From the NCBI GenBank assembly GCA_016197345.1, contig JACPVY010000641.1, forward strand, positions 1 to 13,112: a stretch of DNA of 13,112 nt, in the 5' to 3' direction. The position numbers and the translations under genes were made by a program. Shown in pieces: positions 7,782 through 13,112 of the stretch. Position 1 is the stretch's first letter. Every line of letters starts with the position of its first letter. The notes below the pieces were generated by a model. That model was not told the origin of the DNA and made no database searches. It worked only from the letters and a program-made list of their open reading frames with translations. Source of the DNA: Burkholderiales bacterium. Its GTDB lineage: Bacteria > Pseudomonadota > Gammaproteobacteria > Burkholderiales > Burkholderiaceae_D.

Positions 7782-7810
7782 ATAGGCCACGGCGCAAAGC
7801 CGTGACCTAT
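7782..7810 (-). terminator. Hairpin at the end of dksA
   Basis: Arms of 12 bases (7782-7793 and 7799-7810) surround a 5-base loop, 7 bases after the dksA stop. On the minus strand every position pairs, including one U:G. On the plus strand the same position is a C/A mismatch, so the structure belongs to the dksA transcript. The following sequence has only a short pyrimidine run, not a clear U-tract, so it may be a weak terminator or a 3' end protector. Confidence 0.6.
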
Positions 7811-7816
7811 TGTGTA

Positions 7817-8260
7817 TTAATCGCCGTATAACTTTTGTTTTAATTCACGTCTTTGTTGCGCTTCCAGCGACAAAGTTGCCGTTGGTCGTGCGATCAAGCG
7901 TGGGATGCCGATAGGTTCGCCAGTTTCTTCGCAGTAGCCATAATCACCCGCGTCAATCGCGGCAATCGACTGCTGCACTTTTTTCAGAAGCTTGCGTTCG
8001 CGGTCGCGAGTACGCAGTTCCAGCGCGTGTTCCTCCTCAATGGTCGCGCGGTCGGCAGGATCGGGAACCAAAACGGTTTCACGCAAATGCTCGGTAGTTT
8101 CATCAGCATTTTTCAGCAATTCTTTTTCCAGCATCTGCAAACGATGCTTGAAAAAAGCCATTTGCTGCGGATTCATGTAATCGGCCTCACTCATGGCACG
8201 AATTTGTTCTTCGCTCAAAAGTGGGACTTCAGCAGTAGGGGTGGTGGTCTTGATATTCAC
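7817..8260 (-). CDS. dksA: RNA polymerase-binding transcription factor DksA (Cys-poor type)
   Basis: DksA enters the RNA polymerase secondary channel and, with ppGpp, adjusts rRNA and amino-acid promoter activity. The 147 residues show the family order: an N-terminal helix, a long coiled coil (about 30-105) with the tip motif DPADRA (67-72, the DxxDxA acidic tip), then the globular end and the C-terminal helix. In classical DksA four cysteines bind zinc. Here only Cys110 remains (GYCEETGEP); the other three positions are Thr113, Ser131 and Ala134 (TATLSLEAQ). This matches zinc-independent DksA types known in other bacteria and, from memory, the standard betaproteobacterial form. The start is GTG 8260 with a poor ribosome site (AAGTAAG); ATG at codon 23 would cut into the conserved N-terminus. 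A promoter lies at 8360-8388 and a hairpin follows the stop. It is transcribed separately from the STAS gene. Confidence 0.93.
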   Translation of the reverse strand: MNIKTTTPTAEVPLLSEEQIRAMSEADYMNPQQMAFFKHRLQMLEKELLKNADETTEHLRETVLVPDPADRATIEEEHALELRTRDRERKLLKKVQQSIAAIDAGDYGYCEETGEPIGIPRLIARPTATLSLEAQQRRELKQKLYGD

Positions 8261-8359
8261 TTCGCTTACTTTCGATACTACAGAATGTTGAATTTTATCA
8301 GCCTGGCAGATGTGTGGATTAAGTGACTATTTTTAAAAATGCATCAAAATCCGTGGCGC

Positions 8360-8388
8360 ATTTTATGGCCGATTCCATTTATTTGCAA
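8360..8388 (-). promoter_or_regulatory. Candidate sigma-70 promoter of dksA
   Basis: On the minus strand TTGCAA (8383-8388) and TAAAAT (8360-8365) are spaced by 17 bases, followed by the GC-rich discriminator GCGCCACG. GC-rich discriminators are typical of promoters sensitive to ppGpp and DksA, so self-control is conceivable. The -35 is the core of a perfect 10-base palindrome ATTTGCAAAT (8381-8390). The leader would be about 93 bases. Confidence 0.6.
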
Positions 8389-8695
8389 ATTCCCGCACCC
8401 TGCACTCTCCCTTAACCAAAACATCTGGTTGAGTTCGGCTACCCTTTTCAGAGAACCTCGATCAGCTACGATGCGGGCCGCTCTTAATGCCATGCGCTTG
8501 CGAATGGCAAACTAGAAATCTTAGTGCGGGCCGCTATCACATCTGGAAGTCTCGCTATATCCTAGCCTAGCGGGGGATCCTCGCGTGATTTCAACTCCAT
8601 TCGCGGCGGTTTTTCGAGACACCCTTATTCGAAACCTCTGACAGCTTTTGATGTTTAGCTCATCCAATACGGCGATGATGTAAAACCCGGACAGT
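8389..8695. other. Structured gene-free stretch between cobW and dksA
   Basis: No gene is supported here. Contents are: an 8-bp hairpin that pairs fully only on the plus strand, CTTAACCA/TGGTTGAG (8411-8433, one G:U); a hairpin TGCCAT/ATGGCA (8488-8509); and an 11-base direct repeat TGCGGGCCGCT (8472-8482 and 8525-8535) flanking that hairpin. A CGCTA/TAGCG pair lies on the minus strand at about 8552-8571. An open minus-strand frame continues out of the cobW end through the region, but it has no credible start or ribosome site. Possible readings are an untranslated RNA, a decayed small repeat element, or a leader and terminator region; none is proven. Confidence 0.4.
8472..8535. repeat. 11-base direct repeat flanking a hairpin
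   Basis: TGCGGGCCGCT occurs at 8472-8482 and again at 8525-8535. The 42 bases between hold a 6-bp stem (8488-8493 with 8504-8509) around a 10-base loop that can pair further (CG/CG). The unit contains GCGGGCCGC, itself a nearly perfect palindrome. The arrangement resembles a small interspersed palindromic element, but only one unit is in this window. Confidence 0.4.
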
Positions 8696-9766
8696 TTATA
8701 CCAAACATTGTTCGAGGCCGCGAATAAATATATCTTTTGGCAAATTCTTGCCAATAAATACCATCTTGCTGCCACGTTGCTCGCCATCAGCCCATTTTGC
8801 ACCGAGATCACTGCCCATTAATTGGTGTACGCCTTGGAACACCACTTTGCGGTCAGCGCCGTCCATCCATAGTACACCTTTGTAGCGTAACATCGTCGGG
8901 CCATACACTTGCACGATGTGGCCGAGGAAGTCATCGAGTTTGGCTAGCTCAAACGGCCTGTCACTTTTGAAAACAAAAGCTGCAATGTCGTCGAGGTGAT
9001 GATGATGGTGGTGATGGTGGTGATGATCGTCGTGCTCATCATGTTCGTGCGTGCAAGCAGCATTGCATTCGTGATCATGCTCATGTTCGTGATCGTGTTC
9101 ATGCTCTTCTGCTGCAAGAAAATCAGGGTCGATTTCGAGCTTAGCGTTGAGGTTGAAGCCTTTTAAATCCAGCACTTCACTAATTGCAGCTTGCCCAAAA
9201 TGGACGTGGCTGATAGGTGCGCGTGGATTGATGCGTTTCAGACGTTGCTCTAGGGCTTCAATTTGATTCGCATCGACCAAATCAGTTTTTGATAGCATCA
9301 ACTTGTCAGCAAAACCGACTTGGCGCTGCGCCTCTTCGTGTTCGTCTAGCTGTTGCATCGCATGCCGCGCATCGACGACGGTGATGACGGCATCGAGTAA
9401 AAAGTGCGCGCCGACTTCTTCGTCAATGAAAAAGGTTTGCGCGACGGGGCCGGGGTTGGCTAAACCCGTCGTTTCGATCACCACATGATCAAATTGCAGT
9501 TCACCGCTTTCGCGTTTTTGGGCCAGATTCGTCAGCGCGACGATCAAATCACCGCGCACAGTACAGCAAATACAGCCATTGTTCATTTCAACAATTTGCT
9601 CGTTGCTGTTTTGCACGAGGATTTCATTGTCGATATTTTCCTGACCGAATTCGTTTTCGATGACGGCAATTTTATAGCCATGCTCTTCTTGCAAAATGCG
9701 ATTGAGTAGCGTGGTTTTACCGGCACCCAGAAAGCCAGTCAAAATGGTGGTGGGAATCATGCTCAT
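8696..9766 (-). CDS. CobW/COG0523-family GTPase, probable metal chaperone
   Basis: The G3E GTPases of COG0523 deliver metal ions, in several studied cases zinc, to client proteins in the cytoplasm. From ATG 9766 the product is 356 residues. Motifs are Walker A GFLGAGKT (11-18), ENEFGQ (38-42 region), the metal-binding CxCC in NNGCICCTVRGDL (65-68), ETTGLANP (98-105) and the base-recognition SKTDL (159-163). The C-terminal CobW domain starts at about 260 (DIAAFVFKSDRPFEL) and ends with WMDGADRKVVFQG and GQ-free GSKMVFIGK. Between the domains, residues 222-257 hold 19 histidines, including ten in a row, plus two cysteines, a likely metal-storage or sensing tract. An ATG at 9817 would overlap xerC and lacks support; ATG 9760 is an alternative. 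It follows xerC by 10 bases, so it is probably cotranscribed with it. The client is unknown; cobalamin synthesis is unlikely, as no cob genes are near. Confidence 0.9.
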   Translation of the reverse strand: MSMIPTTILTGFLGAGKTTLLNRILQEEHGYKIAVIENEFGQENIDNEILVQNSNEQIVEMNNGCICCTVRGDLIVALTNLAQKRESGELQFDHVVIETTGLANPGPVAQTFFIDEEVGAHFLLDAVITVVDARHAMQQLDEHEEAQRQVGFADKLMLSKTDLVDANQIEALEQRLKRINPRAPISHVHFGQAAISEVLDLKGFNLNAKLEIDPDFLAAEEHEHDHEHEHDHECNAACTHEHDEHDDHHHHHHHHHHLDDIAAFVFKSDRPFELAKLDDFLGHIVQVYGPTMLRYKGVLWMDGADRKVVFQGVHQLMGSDLGAKWADGEQRGSKMVFIGKNLPKDIFIRGLEQCLV

Positions 9767-9776
9767 AATGCGGTCG

Positions 9777-10754
9777 TCATCCTTCCTTCTTTTTTGCCCG
9801 TGGGTGGGCGGCATCATACACTTGCGCCAGATGTTGAAAATCTAACGCGGTATACACTTGAGTCGAGCTGATACTAGCGTGCCCTAGCATGTCTTGCACC
9901 GCGCGTAAGTCGCCGGACGATTGCAATACATGTGAGGCAAATGAGTGCCGCAACATATGCGGATGCACCCGGCTATCCATTCCTATCTTTTGCGCATGCT
10001 GTTGCAAACGCATTTGTAATACCCGCACCGAGATGCGGCGCCCATGTTGGTTCACAAATAGAGCAAGTGCATCGACGCTATCATCTTGCTTGGCCAGCGT
10101 TGGTCTGTATTGCAACCACGTGTGGAGCGCTTGCAAAGCCGCTTTGCCAACTGGTACAGCGCGCGTTTTTCCACCTTTACCGAGCACTTGTACCATCTGT
10201 TCGTCGAAATCTACCCAGCCGGGTGAGACATAGCGCGCATCATCGCTCGCACCTGCGCTATAGCGTAAGTCTAGGCTGACCAATTCCGATACCCGCAGAC
10301 CGCTGGAATACAGCAATTCAAACATGGCAGCATTGCAGGCTTGAACTGCGCTGTCGCCACTTTGTTCAACCAGAAACACGGCTTGCTCAACGGAAAGTGC
10401 TTTTGGCAGAGGTTTGCCGCGCTTCGGCGGACGCACGCCATCGACCGGATTGAGATCTAACTTGCCTTGATGCGCAAGCCAAGCAAACCATCCGCGCCAG
10501 CTCGACAATTTGCGGGCAATAGAACGAGGATTCAAGCCCTGCGCATGCATTTTGGCGGCAAATTTGCGGATATCGATTGACCGCAGTTGCGCCCAATCTT
10601 GTTCACCTTTGAATTGGATTAACTCGCCTAAATCGCGCTGGTAATTTTCGCAGGTGAGGGGGGCAAGTTTGCGTTGGCTGCGCAAATATTCGAGATATTC
10701 CGCTAGCAGAGCATTACTGATACTGCTAGCGGTGTTGGCTTCGGCGGCAGCCAT
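9777..10754 (-). CDS. xerC: Tyrosine recombinase XerC
   Basis: XerC acts with XerD at the chromosomal dif site to resolve dimers before cell division. The 325 residues comprise an N-terminal SAM-like core-binding domain (about 12-105: LLAEYLEYLRSQRKLAPLT, then YQRDLGEL) and the catalytic domain (about 115-320). All active-site residues are visible: Arg154 in SGLRVSEL, Lys196 in GKGGKTR, His266 and Arg269 in HPHMLRHSFA, His292 in LGHASISSTQVYT and Tyr301 as nucleophile. An insert of about ten residues (YSAGASDDAR, near 165-175) is longer than in E. coli XerC (298 residues). The C-terminus is basic (AKKKEG). The start at ATG 10754 has a poor ribosome site. It lies 14 bases after the DUF484 gene, the usual partner order, so translational coupling is likely. 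It is called XerC rather than XerD because of that DUF484 neighbour. Confidence 0.93.
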   Translation of the reverse strand: MAAAEANTASSISNALLAEYLEYLRSQRKLAPLTCENYQRDLGELIQFKGEQDWAQLRSIDIRKFAAKMHAQGLNPRSIARKLSSWRGWFAWLAHQGKLDLNPVDGVRPPKRGKPLPKALSVEQAVFLVEQSGDSAVQACNAAMFELLYSSGLRVSELVSLDLRYSAGASDDARYVSPGWVDFDEQMVQVLGKGGKTRAVPVGKAALQALHTWLQYRPTLAKQDDSVDALALFVNQHGRRISVRVLQMRLQQHAQKIGMDSRVHPHMLRHSFASHVLQSSGDLRAVQDMLGHASISSTQVYTALDFQHLAQVYDAAHPRAKKKEG

Positions 10755-10768
10755 TGTGGTGAGAACGC

Positions 10769-11446
10769 TTAATCGAGTAAGCAGGCCATCGCCGCACCAG
10801 CAGTTTCGGCGATATGGATCAGGAAGTCGGTGCCCATATCGGCGGTAAAGCGGGCTGGATCGGGCGAGCCCAAAATCAAGAGGCCGAAAGCTTCTGGCGT
10901 TTCAAATACCTTGCCCACACGCAACGGCAAAATCGCGGTCGAATGCACTTGGGCATATTCTTCCAGCCAGCGTACGGCTTCAAAGTCGTGATTGGCTCCG
11001 CAATACGGCGCGGCTAGGCTATTGGCGAAAATTTTGGCGTCTTCCGAGGCATCTTGAACAAACCAAGTATGCGAATATTCCGGTGCTACGCGCCACAGGC
11101 GCAGTGTTGCAAATGGCACGTTAAACGAGGTGCGCAAACCATCAATCAAAATATGCGGTAAATCAACGTCGTTGCGGGCGAGCAAGAGCGATTGCGTCCA
11201 AGCATGGAATTTGTTGGCAATCGCATCGTTTTCTTGCGCTAGGCGCACTAATTCGGCCAATTTCAGCTCTAGTGCTTTGTACTTGCCACGCATGACTTCC
11301 ATTTGTCGCTCAGCGAGAGAAACGGCACGGCCATTCAACGGACTGGTCAAATTGATTTGCGCCAGTAATTCGCTATGCACTTGAAAAAATTCAGGGTGAT
11401 GCGCCAAATATTGCGCGACGCTATCGGATTCCAGATCGGTGATCAT
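10769..11446 (-). CDS. DUF484 family protein (GAF-like)
   Basis: DUF484 proteins are found next to xerC in many proteobacteria; their function is not established. From ATG 11446 the product is 225 residues, close to the family norm; an ATG at 11467 would add seven residues without support. The N-terminal motif YLAHHPEFF (13-21) and GRAVSLAERQ (39-48) are family hallmarks. A coiled coil (about 44-80) leads into a GAF-like domain (about 90-225: LIDGLRTSFNVPFATLRLW, then STAILPLRVG, then AFGLLILGSPDPARF). The last feature is a small hydrophobic helix ending in ACLLD. The ribosome site is weak. It is first in a run DUF484-xerC-cobW. In many relatives dapF precedes DUF484; here the porin gene and its terminator do, so the promoter must be within about 11447-11581, where I see no decisive boxes. 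Confidence 0.88.
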   Translation of the reverse strand: MITDLESDSVAQYLAHHPEFFQVHSELLAQINLTSPLNGRAVSLAERQMEVMRGKYKALELKLAELVRLAQENDAIANKFHAWTQSLLLARNDVDLPHILIDGLRTSFNVPFATLRLWRVAPEYSHTWFVQDASEDAKIFANSLAAPYCGANHDFEAVRWLEEYAQVHSTAILPLRVGKVFETPEAFGLLILGSPDPARFTADMGTDFLIHIAETAGAAMACLLD

Positions 11447-11581
11447 GATTATTTGCGTAAATAACAATACGGTTTGCGGCTTGCTGTTGCGAAGCTACTA
11501 AAAAATTTGCAGAGAGTGTACCGCATAAATCCTGCCAGAACAGGATGCATGCAAGCATTTTTCGCACGGCTAGGCAGAATG

Positions 11582-11609
11582 AAAAAAAGGGTGCCGAAGC
11601 ACCCTTTTT
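11582..11609 (-). terminator. Strong intrinsic terminator of the porin gene
   Basis: On the minus strand an 11-bp perfect stem, AAAAAGGGTGC with GCACCCTTTTT, encloses a UUCG tetraloop closed by C-G, one of the most stable RNA loops. The stem is followed by a run of seven T. It lies 28 bases after the porin stop. The A/T ends could let it work weakly in the other direction too, but no plus-strand gene reads into it. Confidence 0.92.
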
Positions 11610-11637
11610 GCTGGCTTTTGAGCCATTTTGCTGCGTA

Positions 11638-12930
11638 TTAGAACTTGTGACGCATACCGATCTGCAAGGAACGTGCGGTGTCGCCCGCTTTTTCGGTAAA
11701 GCCACCAGCCGTTGCTGCAACGCCAGGAGCGTATTGACCGAAGTTTTTGTTTTTGATCACGCCCAACACGGTGTAGAAATCGGTACGTTTCGAGAGGAAA
11801 TGATCGTAACCGACGGCATACAACGTCGCGCCGCTATCAAATACCGTTTTGTCATTTTGATGCGAGATAGACGCCATGATGCGACCATTTGCCAGACGAT
11901 AGTGGGCACCGACCGAGTAGCTATTCGCATCGAGGTTGAAGTTGCGGGTCAAGTTGGTGACAAAGATGTTACGCAATGCACCTGCTTTTGCTGCACCTAG
12001 TGGCGCCAATTGTGGAGCAATGCTTGCATCCCAAGTACCGACGAAGACTGGAATCAAGACGGAATTTGGATTTTTCATTTGCTGATAGCCAGCAAAGAAT
12101 TTCCAATCGCCCGGATTGCTACCTGTGGAATAAGAGCCGCCGACCGTGGTGGTGACCAAACCAGTATTACCGACTTGATCGGTGCCATGGTTGTGGCCGA
12201 GGCCGACATCCCAACCATTCGCTTTGTAAGTAACGTTGAATGCCCAGAAGCGTTTATCTAAGCCGATGTAGCCAGATTTTTCCAAGCCATACATCACAGC
12301 GCCACCAAAACCTTCTGGGGTTTGAATGCGATATTGAATTGCTTTATCAGAGCGGATCGTTGAGCCGGTAGTCAACAGACCACCCAAGCCGCCCGTCACC
12401 CAGCCCCAGCTGCCTGCGGTGCCTGTTTCGAAGGTATCGGCAGCGGCAAACACTTCATAGCCCGGAGTATATTGACGGCCTAACAAGACGGCGCCGACTG
12501 GTGTCACCAGACCGACCATCGAGGTACGGTCGAAAATTGCGTTGGTGGTGTTGACGACGGTAGCAGGATTGACGGCAGAGCGGATGGCGGTCAGGATGCT
12601 AGGCGGCAAGGCTTCCATCCCCAAGGTTAAGCCATAGCCAGTATTTGAGCTGAGATTGCCAGTGGAGTTTTTGCCGGTATCGAGTTCAACCCGCGCTTCC
12701 AATTGGAAAATGGCTTTATAGCCACCGCCCAAGTCTTCCGTACCTTTGAAACCTAAACGAGAGCCATCTGCCATCCCACTAACGACTTTGACTTTGGGGT
12801 CATTGCCACCGTTGTTGCTGAAATTCAGGCCTGCATCGGCAATCCCATAAATGGTGATATTGGATTGTTGTGCCATGGCTGGAGTGATGCAGCAAGCGGC
12901 AACCAACGCGGTCATTAATTTGATTTTCAT
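11638..12930 (-). CDS. Outer-membrane general porin (Burkholderiales Porin_4 type)
   Basis: This family forms trimeric 16-strand beta-barrels that let small hydrophilic solutes cross the outer membrane. The 430 residues start with a signal peptide (MKIKLMTALVAACCITPAMA, cleaved before Gln21). The mature protein opens with SNITIYGIADAGLNF, typical for these porins, followed by SRLGFKGTEDLGGGYKAIFQLE and, in the third loop area, FDRTSMVGLVTPVGAVLLGRQ. The late strands include YAVGYDHFLSKRTDFYTVLG. It ends SLQIGMRHKF with the C-terminal Phe required for barrel assembly. At 430 residues it is longer than the usual 350-400; a Gly/Ser-rich stretch around 165-190 (GTAGSWGWVTGGLGGLLTTG) probably enlarges an external loop. 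The ribosome site is weak (AGAG). The gene is single, with its terminator at 11582-11609. Confidence 0.93.
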   Translation of the reverse strand: MKIKLMTALVAACCITPAMAQQSNITIYGIADAGLNFSNNGGNDPKVKVVSGMADGSRLGFKGTEDLGGGYKAIFQLEARVELDTGKNSTGNLSSNTGYGLTLGMEALPPSILTAIRSAVNPATVVNTTNAIFDRTSMVGLVTPVGAVLLGRQYTPGYEVFAAADTFETGTAGSWGWVTGGLGGLLTTGSTIRSDKAIQYRIQTPEGFGGAVMYGLEKSGYIGLDKRFWAFNVTYKANGWDVGLGHNHGTDQVGNTGLVTTTVGGSYSTGSNPGDWKFFAGYQQMKNPNSVLIPVFVGTWDASIAPQLAPLGAAKAGALRNIFVTNLTRNFNLDANSYSVGAHYRLANGRIMASISHQNDKTVFDSGATLYAVGYDHFLSKRTDFYTVLGVIKNKNFGQYAPGVAATAGGFTEKAGDTARSLQIGMRHKF

Positions 12931-13112
12931 GATGGTATATCTCTGATAATTCTAGTAATTTTGAAAAGCGAACGTGCGTTCTAATTCGGCTCTGACTACT
13001 ATGCCATCGTTACCCGCTTGTTGTACAGGAATGGTCGAGGAAAATGCAATTCCGGTTGCAGAATAGATACAAAATAGAGGGGGATTCGATGCAGGATGGC
13101 CGACGTTAGCTG

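Noticed and set aside
7594..7831. Two overlapping opposite short open frames between dksA and the STAS gene
   Set aside because: Both cover the dksA hairpin and promoter area, neither has a ribosome site, and the translations look random.
8560..8660. Possible tRNA-like or attachment-site signal (TTCGAA and GGATCC surroundings)
   Set aside because: No cloverleaf could be drawn and no integrase of the phage type is near; xerC is the housekeeping enzyme.
8521..8811. Minus-strand open frame (96 codons) overlapping the GTPase end
   Set aside because: No ribosome site, overlaps the conserved 3' end of the GTPase gene in another frame, and no recognisable domain; kept only as part of the unexplained gap.
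8994..9100. CAC/CAT-rich segment as a possible tandem repeat or CRISPR-like array
   Set aside because: It is a His-codon run inside a coding frame, with no repeat-spacer structure.
9766..9817. Upstream ATG start of the GTPase adding 17 residues
   Set aside because: It lies inside xerC, has no ribosome site, and the added residues are a frame shadow of the basic xerC end; the GTPase fold begins right after ATG 9766.

Overview
The window looks like chromosomal DNA of a Gram-negative betaproteobacterium of the order Burkholderiales, most likely family Oxalobacteraceae. I infer this from the protein types: a Burkholderiales-style general porin, an HslV with a short propeptide before its catalytic Thr, and a DksA lacking three of the four zinc-finger cysteines. 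The linked set DUF484/xerC, cobW-type GTPase, dksA and hslVU also fits. Base composition is only moderately GC-rich. No rRNA, tRNA, CRISPR array, phage or recognisable insertion sequence was seen.

Layout, left to right (nearly everything is on the minus strand). 1-426 is the 5' part of a secreted Vps62-like protein. 727-1016 is a decayed surface-adhesin-E-like gene. 1154-2239 encodes a DUF4349 lipoprotein and 2373-2768 a small secreted protein of unknown function. The only plus-strand gene, a periplasmic single-Cache protein (3022-3483), has its own promoter and a dyad-rich leader. It converges on a broken amino-acid-type solute-binding protein gene (3521-3941), which has lost its first lobe but keeps a good promoter inside an inverted repeat.

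From 4079 on, the content is housekeeping. hslV-hslU (ATP-dependent protease) is preceded by a near-perfect heat-shock sigma-32 promoter. Upstream lies a 465-residue double-STAS protein with an internal duplication, then dksA (stringent-response RNA polymerase factor) with its own sigma-70-type promoter and a hairpin behind it. A 307-base structured gap with a repeated 11-mer separates dksA from a compact run of DUF484, xerC (chromosome dimer resolution) and a His-rich CobW/COG0523 GTPase (probable metal chaperone). A strong UUCG-hairpin terminator then closes the outer-membrane porin gene at 11638-12930.

The genes group functionally into stress and proteostasis control (DksA, HslVU, perhaps the STAS protein), metal homeostasis next to a zinc-finger-poor DksA, and cell-envelope proteins at both ends. 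I found no convincing new multi-gene system. The least explained items are the duplicated STAS protein, the two dyad-rich promoter regions near 2.95 and 4.0 kb, and the gap between cobW and dksA.
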